In this document: positions 1-8,641 of the stretch, piece after piece | How the letters are laid out: every line of letters begins with the position of its first letter | Numbering within the stretch: the stretch's first letter is position 1 | Assembly: GCA_965225715.1 (NCBI GenBank) | Contig: CBDDBK010000002.1 | Span: forward strand, 1,178,001 to 1,242,000 | From: CBDDBK01 sp965225715 | GTDB lineage: Bacteria; Bacteroidota; Bacteroidia; Cytophagales; Flammeovirgaceae | Direction of reading: 5' to 3' | DNA: 64,000 bases | Position numbers and translations under genes: made by a program | Notes under the pieces: model-generated | What the model was told of the DNA's origin: nothing | What the model saw: only the letters and a program-made list of their open reading frames with translations | Databases searched by the model: none

Positions 1-1268
1 TCTCTCATCATTTTTATGGAATAGATATTCCTACCATCAAAAATAACAGGGTTTTTGAGTAAATCTTTTATTTTTTTAAAATTTGGATTTCTAAAAATAC
101 CCCATTCTGTACAGATAATTAAAGCATCTGCCCCTTCTAAAATATCGTAACTGTTTTCTCCATAAGCGTCTATTTTTTCTGCATATATTTTTTTAACATT
201 ATCAGAGGCTTCTTCATCAAAAACTCTTAGCCTACATCCTTGCCCTAAAAGATAATCTATAAGATGTAAAGCTGGAGCCTCTCTTATATCATCAGTATCA
301 GGCTTAAACGATAAGCCCCATACAGCAAATGTTTTATTTTTTAAATCGCTTTGGAAAAAGAGTTCAATTTTTTGGATGAACCTAGAAATTTGTGCTTTAT
401 TAACTTCCATGACAGCTTTTAAAATTCTAAAATTGTACTTTTTTTGGCTAGCCATGTAAGCTAAAGCTTGTATATCTTTAGGAAAACAGCTTCCTCCATA
501 ACCTATTCCTGAAAATAAAAACTTATTTCCTATTCTTTTATCACTTCCCAGACCAGCCCTTACATCATCTACATCTGCGCCTAAATCTTCACATAAATTC
601 GCAATTTCATTCATAAAACTAATACGCGTAGCTAAATAAGAGTTAGCAGCATATTTTATCATTTCTGCAGAACGCTCTGTAACACAATATATAGGGTTAC
701 CTTGGCGAACAAAGGGGGCATATAGCTTTTTCATGATTTTTTGAGCTCTAAGACTTGAAGTACCAATGATAATTCTATCGGGTTTTAAAAAGTCTTGTAT
801 TGCTACACCTTCTCTAAGAAATTCAGGGTTTGAAACAACATCAAAATCAGAAGTTGCCTTTTTAGCAATTTCTGATTTTACTTTATCAGCAGTTCCCACT
901 GGTACAGTGCTTTTGTCAACATAAACTTTATAACTATTCGTTAATGTTCCCAGCTCTGTAGCTACCTTTAAAATATGAGATAAGTCAGCTGCTCCATCTT
1001 CGCCGGGTGGGGTTGGTAAGGCTAAAAATATAACTTCAGCAAAAGAAACCGCTTTTGCTAAATCATTGGTAAACATCAAGCGTTTAGCTTTAATATTACG
1101 CTTAAAAATATTTTCTAAACCCGGTTCATATATTGTTAATCGAGCATTATTCAATTTAGATAACTTATCATTATCATTATCAACACAAATAACTTGATTG
1201 CCTGTTTCTGAAAAACAAGTACCAGCAACTAAGCCCACATAACCTGTCCCTATTACTGCAATATTCAT
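1..1268 (-). CDS. ugd: UDP-glucose 6-dehydrogenase, C-terminus cut by window edge
   Basis: Oxidises UDP-glucose to UDP-glucuronate with two NAD+, a precursor for capsule, exopolysaccharide or LPS sugars; cytosolic. My reverse-strand translation begins MNIAVIGTGYVGLVAG, a Rossmann nucleotide-binding start, and reads without a stop for 422 codons. The catalytic cysteine motif GGSCFPKD, the hinge sequence NEIANLCEDLGAD and a C-terminal FDGRNIYS are all visible. The family is usually about 440 residues, so only some 15-20 residues are missing beyond position 1. The ATG is supported by the position of the GxGxxG loop. It is divergent from etfB across about 490 bp. GDP-mannose dehydrogenase is the nearest alternative, but the sequence fits Ugd better. 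Confidence 0.93.
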   Translation of the reverse strand, partial: MNIAVIGTGYVGLVAGTCFSETGNQVICVDNDNDKLSKLNNARLTIYEPGLENIFKRNIKAKRLMFTNDLAKAVSFAEVIFLALPTPPGEDGAADLSHILKVATELGTLTNSYKVYVDKSTVPVGTADKVKSEIAKKATSDFDVVSNPEFLREGVAIQDFLKPDRIIIGTSSLRAQKIMKKLYAPFVRQGNPIYCVTERSAEMIKYAANSYLATRISFMNEIANLCEDLGADVDDVRAGLGSDKRIGNKFLFSGIGYGGSCFPKDIQALAYMASQKKYNFRILKAVMEVNKAQISRFIQKIELFFQSDLKNKTFAVWGLSFKPDTDDIREAPALHLIDYLLGQGCRLRVFDEEASDNVKKIYAEKIDAYGENSYDILEGADALIICTEWGIFRNPNFKKIKDLLKNPVIFDGRNIYSIKMMR

Positions 1269-1761
1269 GAAAAAAATAATTGTCTATAAAGGTTTAAAAA
1301 AATAGTAAACGTTTAATAATATAATAAATTAGTTTTTGAAATAACGCTAATATAATTAGAAGTCTTATTATTTTAAATATTTCAATATAATTTTAAACCT
1401 TAAGCCTTTTTTATTTGGCTATACTTCTGTGAAAGTGGGTTTTAAATTTTAAAAGTTTACTGAGTTGATCACCTATAAAAAACCTGCTACCTTCACTAAA
1501 AGAAGCTATTGTAAAAATTTAAGATCAATAAAAACATCTTCTTTAATTAAGGTGAAGTATGGTATTTTTGTTTAAAAGAGTAGTCATCACACTTCGTCAA
1601 ATTTTTGGAAATAGTCATCTCAAATTTCTAAATGTAAAATGTTTTCTGATTATCTCTAAGTAATAAGACTATTGTATAAATCATGAATTAATAATTTTGT
1701 TCAAAAAAAAATATTATATTAGGCTTATTATTTATACTTTGTATTTCATAATTAATTTATA
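1269..1761. other. divergent intergenic region ugd/etfB
   Basis: About 490 bp of AT-rich DNA between two divergently transcribed genes. A TAATTTTG at 1692-1699 fits the Bacteroidota -7 box and lies 62 bp before the etfB start, but there is no TTTG at the expected distance upstream, so this is only a weak promoter candidate. A stretch at 1579-1670 looks vaguely like the dispersed 90-bp repeat described elsewhere but is too degenerate to call. No RNA gene or ORF is evident. Confidence 0.4.
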
Positions 1762-2499
1762 ATGAATATTTTAGTTTGTATTACTCATGTTCCGGATACT
1801 ATGTCTCGTATTGCGTTTACTGAAAATAACACGCAATTTGATAAGGTAGGTGTCCAGTATATCATAGGACCTTATGATGATTATGCTTTGGCCCGAGCAG
1901 TAGAATTAAAACAGGCTTTAAATGGAAATATCACTGTTTTAAATGTTGGGCAAGCAGAAACGGAACAAAGCTTAAGAAAGGCTTTAGCTATCGGAGCTGA
2001 TGAGGCTATACGAGTTAATTCTTTTCCAAAAGACGCCTTTTTTGTAGCTAAGCAAATTGCTAAAATTGCTAAGGAAAAAAACTATGATCTTATTCTAATG
2101 GGCAGAGAATCAATAGACTTTAATGGGGGACAAGTACATGGTATGGTCGGAGAATTATTGAATATACCTTCTCTTTCACCTGTAATGACTTTAGATATTC
2201 AAGATGGTAAAGCTAAATTATCTCGAGAAATAGAAGGTGGTAAAGTATATATGGAAGCCGAACTTCCTTTAGTACTTGGTTGTCAAGAGCCGATAGCAGA
2301 ATGGAAAATCCCAAATATGAGAAGTATCATGGCAGCTCGAAGAAAACCTCTACAAGTTGTTGAGCCTACTGAAGATATATCAGCTACTATAATAGAAAAT
2401 TATGAACTTCCTTCAGTTAAGAGTAGTGTTAAAATGATAGATGCCAATAATATAGAAGAATTAGTTAACTTATTAAAAAATGAAGCAAAAGTTATATAA
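1762..2499 (+). CDS. etfB: electron transfer flavoprotein subunit beta
   Basis: Beta subunit of the heterodimeric flavoprotein that takes electrons from acyl-CoA dehydrogenases and passes them to the respiratory chain. The 245-residue length and the start MNILVCITHVPDT are typical. Also visible are the ALNGNITVLNVG segment, the MGRESIDFNGGQVHGMVGE region that binds AMP/FAD in the family, and the conserved MRSIMAARRKPL loop. The partner subunit follows after 4 bp, so the two are cotranscribed and probably translationally coupled. The ATG directly precedes the conserved first strand. Confidence 0.95.
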   Translation: MNILVCITHVPDTMSRIAFTENNTQFDKVGVQYIIGPYDDYALARAVELKQALNGNITVLNVGQAETEQSLRKALAIGADEAIRVNSFPKDAFFVAKQIAKIAKEKNYDLILMGRESIDFNGGQVHGMVGELLNIPSLSPVMTLDIQDGKAKLSREIEGGKVYMEAELPLVLGCQEPIAEWKIPNMRSIMAARRKPLQVVEPTEDISATIIENYELPSVKSSVKMIDANNIEELVNLLKNEAKVI

Positions 2500-2503
2500 A
2501 ATT

Positions 2504-3442
2504 ATGTCAGCATTAGTATTTATAGAATTAGAAGAAAAAAAAGCTAAAAAGTCATCGTTGGAAGCTGTAAGCTATGCCAAAGATTTGACTGATGATATTA
2601 GTGCGCTTGTTTTTGGAAATTTAGAAGCATCTCAAACAGATAGTATTGGCGCTGCAGGTGCTTCAAAGATTTTACATGTTAGCGATCAAAAATTAGCCGT
2701 CCCTAATATTATGGCTTATGCTTCTGTTTTGGCAGAAGTTATGAATACCCAAGGTTATGATACTTTAGTCTTGGCTAAGAGTTCTCTTGCAGATCCTGTT
2801 TCGGCTCGGGTTTCTATAAAAACAGGAGCCTCATTAGTAGCTAACGTTGGAGAATTACCCTCTAATAATTTCTTTAAAACAAGTATTTATACAGGTAAAG
2901 CATTTGCCAATGTAAAACTGAATGGGAATAAGCGAATTGTTTTACTTAAAAAAAATGCTGTAGAAATAAAAACAAATGGTCCTAAAGCAAGTATAAGCAC
3001 CTTTTGCCCGACTCTGAAAGAGAGTGATTTTAAGGTAAAAATTATTTCTACTGAAAAAACAACAGGTCAAGTCTTACTTCCTGAAGCTGATATTGTCGTT
3101 TCAGCAGGTAGAGGTTTAAAAGCACCAGAAAACTGGACTATGATTGAAGATTTAGCTCAACTATTAGGTGCAGCTACAGCTTGTAGTAAGCCTGTTTCAG
3201 ATATGGATTGGAGACCACATCATGAACATGTGGGACAGACAGGTATTAAAGTTAGTCCAACCTTATATATAGCTATCGGAATATCAGGTGCTATTCAACA
3301 TTTAGCAGGCGTTAATTCTTCTAAATATATTGTTGTTATTAACAAAGATCCTGAAGCACCGTTTTTTAAGGCTGCTGATTATGGAATTGTTGGAGACGCT
3401 TTTAAGATTATACCTAAACTTATTGAAATTTTGAAAGCTTAG
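2504..3442 (+). CDS. etfA: electron transfer flavoprotein subunit alpha
   Basis: FAD-binding alpha subunit of the electron transfer flavoprotein. The C-terminal FAD domain is clear: VVSAGRGLKAPENW, then GAATACSKPVSDMDW, then HEHVGQTGIKVSPTLYIAIGISGAIQHLAG and VVINKDPEAPFFKAADYGIVGD. I chose ATG 2504 (312 residues, MSALVFIE) because family members start at this strand. An upstream in-frame ATG at 2480 would overlap etfB by 20 bp and add a basic leader not seen in the family. It follows etfB by 4 bp. Confidence 0.94.
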   Translation: MSALVFIELEEKKAKKSSLEAVSYAKDLTDDISALVFGNLEASQTDSIGAAGASKILHVSDQKLAVPNIMAYASVLAEVMNTQGYDTLVLAKSSLADPVSARVSIKTGASLVANVGELPSNNFFKTSIYTGKAFANVKLNGNKRIVLLKKNAVEIKTNGPKASISTFCPTLKESDFKVKIISTEKTTGQVLLPEADIVVSAGRGLKAPENWTMIEDLAQLLGAATACSKPVSDMDWRPHHEHVGQTGIKVSPTLYIAIGISGAIQHLAGVNSSKYIVVINKDPEAPFFKAADYGIVGDAFKIIPKLIEILKA

Positions 3443-3545
3443 AAAAAATAGATCTAAGATATAAATAATTTAAAAGAAAGAGTGACAGAATAATGAAACA
3501 CTATAACGTTTTTCAAAAAACTGTATAAGTGTAAATAATAAATAG

Positions 3546-4310
3546 ATGCTTGCTATAGATTTAAAAAAGGACAAAAAAGTATATTTTGCTTCTGACTTTC
3601 ATTTAGGTTATCCTAACTTTAAAGTTTCTCGTGCCAGAGAAGATTTGATAATTAAATGGCTTAATTCGATAGAAGATGATGCAGAAATAATTTGTTTTTT
3701 AGGCGATCTATTTGATTTTTGGTATGAATACTATTCAGTAGTTCCTAAAGGTTTTATTCGTTTTCAGGCTAAAGTTGCAGACTTGGTAGAAAAAGGAATT
3801 AAAGTCTTTTTTTTTACAGGAAATCATGATTTATGGATGAAAACCTATTTTCAACAAGAATTAGGTGTAGAGGTTTACTTTGAACCTAAAACGCTTATTA
3901 TTAATGGACTTAAACTTTTTATTGGTCATGGTGATGGACTAGGCACAGGGGATATTGCTTATAAATTATTAAAGCGCTATATTTTTACAAATAAAGCGCT
4001 TCAGTTTATATTTAGATGTATACACCCTACTATAGGTATCTATTTAGCTAATAGTTGGTCTAACCATGGCAAAAAACGTAAAAGAATCTTTGATTCCGAT
4101 CAAGATATTATTTATTTGTACTGTAATGAGCTACAAAAAAAACAGTACCACAACTATTATATTTTTGGGCATACACACCAAAGTAGTGTGATGCCTGTCG
4201 ATTCTCTCAGCTATTATATTAACTTAGGAACTTGGTTAAAGAAACCTTATTACGCTGTTTTTAATGGTGACAGGGTTTCCCTATGCGTGTTTAATAATGG
4301 TTTCGATTAA
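3546..4310 (+). CDS. lpxH: UDP-2,3-diacylglucosamine diphosphatase, LpxH-type metallophosphatase
   Basis: Calcineurin-like phosphoesterase of 254 residues. LpxH hydrolyses UDP-2,3-diacylglucosamine to lipid X in lipid A synthesis at the inner-membrane face. The metal-ligand motifs appear in order: SDFHLG (residues 16-21), GDLFDFWYEY, TGNHD, GHGDGLG and GHTHQS. The DLFDFW sequence is the hallmark separating LpxH-like enzymes from generic phosphoesterases. The coding end overlaps the convergent small ORF by 30 bp. The family assignment is strong; the exact substrate in this lineage is inferred from homology. Confidence 0.85.
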   Translation: MLAIDLKKDKKVYFASDFHLGYPNFKVSRAREDLIIKWLNSIEDDAEIICFLGDLFDFWYEYYSVVPKGFIRFQAKVADLVEKGIKVFFFTGNHDLWMKTYFQQELGVEVYFEPKTLIINGLKLFIGHGDGLGTGDIAYKLLKRYIFTNKALQFIFRCIHPTIGIYLANSWSNHGKKRKRIFDSDQDIIYLYCNELQKKQYHNYYIFGHTHQSSVMPVDSLSYYINLGTWLKKPYYAVFNGDRVSLCVFNNGFD

Positions 4311-4487
4311 ATTATCCGGCGCTGGAAGAGTTATTTCATCCAAACTATCTTTTATATTTAATAATGTGTAAAGTTGGTTTTCCAAATATCTATCTTCAAA
4401 TATGTTTTGCTCTACCTCTTTAACCTTATCAGGTTGCAATTCTAAGTAAACATAATTAAGTATATCAATAGGAAATAACTCTTGCAT
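4281..4487 (-). CDS. small ORF coupled to the ECF sigma factor, possible regulator
   Basis: A 68-residue protein from ATG 4487 (MQELFPIDILNYVYLELQ...). A TTG 21 bp upstream could extend it to 75 residues. It overlaps the end of the sigma-factor gene by 23 bp and the convergent lpxH end by 30 bp, so it is probably translationally coupled to the sigma factor. It is acidic and helical-looking, without membrane segment or signal peptide. In Bacteroidota a short protein of this kind often follows an ECF sigma gene, and a role as a small anti-sigma or accessory factor is plausible. No family is recognised. Confidence 0.6.
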   Translation of the reverse strand: MQELFPIDILNYVYLELQPDKVKEVEQNIFEDRYLENQLYTLLNIKDSLDEITLPAPDNLIETIIKHA

Positions 4488-5070
4488 AATTTTTATCAAT
4501 TTTATCAAACTCTTTTTTCAAATTAATAAGTGCATACCTCATCCGTCCAATAGCAGTATTAATACTAACATTTGTTGAAGCGGCAATTTCTTGAAAACTC
4601 ATCTTCATATAGTGTCGCATGATTAATACATCTCTTTGGTTATCTGGAAGTTGCTGCACAAAATTACGTAATTTATTAATAGTATCTTGTTTTATTTTGG
4701 CTTCAAAAGGATCATGAATACAATCTTGAGTTTCTAAAGCCTTAATATTTGATTCCAAAGGTACATCAGAATATTTTTTTTGCCTTCTAATATGATCTAT
4801 AGCTAAGTTATGAGCGATACGACCCATCCAAGGCGCAAACTTACCCTTTTCATCATACTTCTTTCTTTTTAAAAACTTAATTGTTTTAATAAAAGTTTCT
4901 TGAAAGATATCTTCAGCAATTTCTCTATTTTTAACAATAAAAAAAATAGCCGTATAAAGCTTATTTTTATGTCTAGTAATTAGAATTTCCAAGGCGGTAT
5001 TATCTTGTTCGTCCTGGTATTTTTTTATTAGAACCGAATCATCTAATAATTTATATGCTTTAACATTCAT
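4465..5070 (-). CDS. ECF-type RNA polymerase sigma factor
   Basis: A 201-residue group-4 sigma factor. Sigma region 2 spans about residues 20-95 (ALEILITRHKNKLY, AEDIFQETF, FAPWMGRIAHNLAIDHIRR). Region 4 spans about 130-185 (QLPDNQRDVLIMRHYMKMSFQEIAASTNVSINTAIGRMRYAL), with the helix-turn-helix that reads the -35 element. Regions 1.1 and 3 are absent, as expected. The adjacent 68-residue ORF overlaps its 3' end and is the only candidate for a partner; no membrane FecR-type anti-sigma factor is present. Its regulon cannot be told from the sequence. The PUL regulator lies 0.3 kb further upstream on the same strand. Confidence 0.93.
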   Translation of the reverse strand: MNVKAYKLLDDSVLIKKYQDEQDNTALEILITRHKNKLYTAIFFIVKNREIAEDIFQETFIKTIKFLKRKKYDEKGKFAPWMGRIAHNLAIDHIRRQKKYSDVPLESNIKALETQDCIHDPFEAKIKQDTINKLRNFVQQLPDNQRDVLIMRHYMKMSFQEIAASTNVSINTAIGRMRYALINLKKEFDKIDKNYARVISY

Positions 5071-5393
5071 AATTCTTAACGTTTATTTTAATGAATAATT
5101 GTCTTTAATAATATGATATATGAAATTAATAATTTCATTACAATATTATAAAAAAATAAAGTTAAGGTAATTTTTAGCGCTAACTATACATCTGACTACA
5201 CAGGGTGTTTATCGTAAAAAAAACTTAGTTTATCAAAAAAAGTCTTTTTAGAGGTTCTTTTGAAGGAAAATCGTAGAAAAAATATAGAATAACCTATATA
5301 AAAAAGCACTTATTTTACTCAAATAAGCCACATCAGAAAAGTAAACATTATTTTAAAATGTTTTAATTATATTATGTAGAAAATAACATTATT
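5071..5393. other. intergenic region upstream of the sigma factor
   Basis: About 320 bp between the end of the PUL regulator gene and the start of the sigma-factor gene, both on the minus strand. Positions 5230-5260 carry a TTTTTAGAGGTT core like that of the dispersed 90-bp repeat, but the flanks do not follow the consensus, so a heavily decayed copy is possible only. No terminator or promoter box could be assigned. Confidence 0.35.
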
Positions 5394-8279
5394 TTATATT
5401 TCTATCATGAAACTAATCAGGTTGTGCTCTCTTTTAAGGTTTAGTTTTTTTCTAAGCCTATAACGACTGGCTTCTACGGCTCGAAAAGATGTGTTTAATA
5501 TTTGGGCTATTTCTTTAGAAGACAAATTCATCTTTAATAAGGCTGCTAAACGAAGTTCATTAGGTGTTAAAGCTTTGTCTATATTTTGAAGTTTATCAAA
5601 AAAATCTTTGTGAACATGATTAAAATGTGTCAAAAAACTGCCCCATTCTTCATCGGCATCTATTTCAAATTTGACTTTTGAGATAATGCTTTTAATTTGT
5701 TCACATATTTCTTGGGTATCGTTTATTTTTTTTAAATTTTTTAAGTCGCCCAAAATACCTTTTAGGAGTTGGTTATTATGAGCAATATGGGCTGCAGAAG
5801 TTATGAGCTGTCGGTTTTTACCTTCAAGTTTAGCTTCTAATTTTTCTTTTTCAAGCTCAGCAATAGTAGTTTCTGCTTTTTTTGCTATAGTTTTAATCTT
5901 CTCATCTTTTTTGGCAAGCTCTTGTCTTTGAACAGTTTTTAGATAAGATCGCTCTACTTTATATTTTCTAACTATAAAATAAATAATTTGCCAAAAAAGA
6001 TAAATAGAAATTATAATATAGATGGTGTAAGCCCAAATAGACTTATAGAAAGGGGCTTTTATTATAAATGTGTAAGATTCTGCTGCAAGGATAGTACCAA
6101 AAGAATTTTTAGTACGAAAATGAAAAGTATACTTTCCTTCAGGTAGGTGTAGGTATTCTTTTGTTGAATTAGGTGTCCATTTAGACCATTGTTCTTGAAA
6201 ACCTTCTAATAAATACTGAAAGTAAGTCTCTTGGTCATTAATATAAAAAGGGTAGCTCATTTCAAAACTAATATTATTAAAGGTATAAGGAAAAATATTG
6301 CTTGAATTTCCAAGATTTTTTGAATAATTGTGCGTAAATAATAAAGAATCACCTTTTGGAAGATGAATAGATACAGAACGAAGGAAAGGCACAATGTTAG
6401 GGTTATTATTACGAATCTTAAAATTAGAGTTATAGGTAATAAAACCTTCTTTAGCAGTTAAATAGATTGTATTTTTTTCTTCATGTTGAAATATGTCAAA
6501 AAAAATTTCGGTTAAGCGATGCGTAATATTTCTAAAAATTGTATGATCACTCTTATAAGTACCTTGTGTATTTTCATAAATGCGTCCGAAAGTATTTTGT
6601 CCAAGGAAAAAAATATCCCCATTATAAGTCTCTTTAAGGTAGGTTATTTTTTGATTACCTGAAAATAAATTGTTTAAATTAGGATAAATCTCAAAATTTT
6701 CTTTCTTCTTATTATATATATAGATACCATTTTTAGAAGTAACAATGATTTTCTGGTTAATTAAAAAAATATCATTGAGCCTGTCATCAGCCAAACCATC
6801 TTTTTTACCAAATATTTTAATTTCTTTAAATCTTTTTAAATCTTCGCTTAATTTAAGCCTAAAAACACCTATATAACCATTTGACATCCATATATAACCA
6901 TCATCGTCCTGAAAAAAAATTCTTGAAGACTCATCGATTCCTTCTATTTTCCATTTTAGGGTGATTTTTTTATCATTGAGCTCATAAAGAAAAAAACCTT
7001 GATATGTTCCTTCAAGGGCAAAAGTTGACTTTCTAAGTTTTTTAGTTTTTAATGATTCAAATTTCCAGCTCCCATTAGAAGTTCGTAGAGGTATTAAGTC
7101 GTTATCTTTAAACCAAAAAGCACCTTCATGCTTACTTATTAAAATATGATTTTTAATTTTTCTAACTTTCCACACATGACCTTCGAAATGCTTATTCACA
7201 GAATTATCATCAAGATTTGCTATAATCAACTTTTTATTTGTTCCTAAGAAAAGATTATTTTTATCAACTAAGGCGCTGTAGCCTGTTTCATTTAAGTTAA
7301 ATTGTTGTTTAATTACTCTAAAAGGACTATTAATTTGAATTTGACTAATTGTATTTGTTGTTAATAACCAGATATTATAATAAGTATCTTGAAATATTTT
7401 AGATATAGTTTCATTTTTTAACCCTGTTTTTTGGTTGACATGATTTAATATATTACCCTGATTATCAATAATAAAAATCCCATTATAACTTGTTCCTATA
7501 GCGTATTGATTGGCTTGTTTAAGAGCTAAGGTTGAATAAATAATATTTTTTTTAAACGTGTGGTTACTTTTCCATTCTACAGGTTGAAATTCTCCATCAT
7601 CAAAATAGAAAAATCCATTATTATAGGTTGCGATAAGCAGTTGATGTGACCTATGGGGTAAAATAGCAGATATTTCCTTGGTGGCTAAAAAAGTATTTTT
7701 ATCTGTAAGTGCTATCCATTTTTTTTCACTATACTGATATAATTGATCATCTTTAGCAATAAAAATTTTACCTTTTATATAGGTTATGTATCCGAATGAA
7801 TTTTCTTGAGAATTAAAAACTGTTATATCATCATTTTTAGGATTATAATGGAATAATTTTTTAAAAGTGCGAAAGAATACACCTTCCTCTGTTATAAGAA
7901 TTTGCCAAACATCATCAAATTGGCGTTCTATATCATTTAAATTTTTTGTTAAAGAATAATAAGTTAAATGTCCTGTTTCGTTAGGTTCGAAGTATCCAAA
8001 TTCCCGCTGGCTACCAACATAGATTCGTTCTTTGGCAATAGCCAGAGAGCGGATGCTTGTTTTATCGTGGTTCTCATAAATTCTCCACTTTTTACCGTCG
8101 TATTCTAACAGCCCGCCTTCATTGCCAAAGTACATGATACCTGCCGAATTTTGCTTGATATCCCAATTTTGACTCGAAGCCTTATAGTCTAAATAAGAGT
8201 AATTATTAATAAAAAAATTATTTAGATTTTTAGACTGTCCTAAAGTATTAAAACATATAAAAAAAATAATAAAACGCAT
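5394..8279 (-). CDS. membrane-anchored propeller sensor with LuxR-type DNA-binding domain, PUL regulator
   Basis: A 961-residue one-component regulator. An N-terminal signal peptide is followed by about 650 residues of propeller-like repeats (short segments with IWMSNGYIGVFRL or YNIWLLTTN patterns), then a triple-Tyr (Y_Y_Y) domain around 660-740 (LEGFQEQWSKWTPNS). A transmembrane helix lies at about 750-770, a coiled coil at about 780-820, and a C-terminal LuxR/GerE-like helix-turn-helix at about 900-961 (LTPNELRLAALL, SSKEIAQIL, VEASRYRLRKKL). The architecture resembles hybrid two-component systems without kinase or receiver domains. It is divergent from susC, so it most likely senses beta-glucan fragments in the periplasm and controls the locus. 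A CATATTTG on the minus strand at 8326-8333 is a weak -7 candidate. Confidence 0.85.
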   Translation of the reverse strand: MRFIIFFICFNTLGQSKNLNNFFINNYSYLDYKASSQNWDIKQNSAGIMYFGNEGGLLEYDGKKWRIYENHDKTSIRSLAIAKERIYVGSQREFGYFEPNETGHLTYYSLTKNLNDIERQFDDVWQILITEEGVFFRTFKKLFHYNPKNDDITVFNSQENSFGYITYIKGKIFIAKDDQLYQYSEKKWIALTDKNTFLATKEISAILPHRSHQLLIATYNNGFFYFDDGEFQPVEWKSNHTFKKNIIYSTLALKQANQYAIGTSYNGIFIIDNQGNILNHVNQKTGLKNETISKIFQDTYYNIWLLTTNTISQIQINSPFRVIKQQFNLNETGYSALVDKNNLFLGTNKKLIIANLDDNSVNKHFEGHVWKVRKIKNHILISKHEGAFWFKDNDLIPLRTSNGSWKFESLKTKKLRKSTFALEGTYQGFFLYELNDKKITLKWKIEGIDESSRIFFQDDDGYIWMSNGYIGVFRLKLSEDLKRFKEIKIFGKKDGLADDRLNDIFLINQKIIVTSKNGIYIYNKKKENFEIYPNLNNLFSGNQKITYLKETYNGDIFFLGQNTFGRIYENTQGTYKSDHTIFRNITHRLTEIFFDIFQHEEKNTIYLTAKEGFITYNSNFKIRNNNPNIVPFLRSVSIHLPKGDSLLFTHNYSKNLGNSSNIFPYTFNNISFEMSYPFYINDQETYFQYLLEGFQEQWSKWTPNSTKEYLHLPEGKYTFHFRTKNSFGTILAAESYTFIIKAPFYKSIWAYTIYIIISIYLFWQIIYFIVRKYKVERSYLKTVQRQELAKKDEKIKTIAKKAETTIAELEKEKLEAKLEGKNRQLITSAAHIAHNNQLLKGILGDLKNLKKINDTQEICEQIKSIISKVKFEIDADEEWGSFLTHFNHVHKDFFDKLQNIDKALTPNELRLAALLKMNLSSKEIAQILNTSFRAVEASRYRLRKKLNLKREHNLISFMIEI

Positions 8280-8641
8280 ATTTTGATTTTTGAGTATTAA
8301 TATTGTAGTAGTGTGAGTTATTGTGCAAATATGTGAGTTATTTAATATTTGGAAATTAGAAAGTTATGAACGATTAACACTATATTGCGTGAGTTTCTAA
8401 TTTATATAAAACATTAGTGAATAAGATATTTATTATTTAAACTTTAATTCAAAGCGATTTTCATAAATAGAATTTATAATTAAAATGCTTTCTATTATAA
8501 CTATAATTTTATAGTCGTATAGTTCTAAAATTGAATTTTTTATTAGAAATTAGACTAAACCCCTTAAATTTAATTAAATTAAATATTTAAATAGTATTTT
8601 TAACAGTGTAATATTAAAATTAAATAATTATTTATTAGAGT
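8280..8641. other. divergent control region of the PUL
   Basis: About 360 bp between the propeller regulator and susC, both transcribed outward. It is very AT-rich, with several runs such as the alternating AATTTAATTAAATTAAAT tract near 8568-8586 just before susC. No perfect TTTG/TAnnTTTG promoter was found toward susC. The regulator's binding site would be expected here, but I could not identify a convincing operator. Confidence 0.4.

Noticed and set aside
1579..1680. TAGTCATCACACTTC-like start resembling the repeat family
   Set aside because: Too diverged; the similarity is not clearly above AT-rich background.
5217..5310. Possible further copy of the 90-bp repeat
   Set aside because: Only the TTTTTAGAGGTT core and a few flanking bases match; the rest does not follow the consensus, so it was not listed as a copy.
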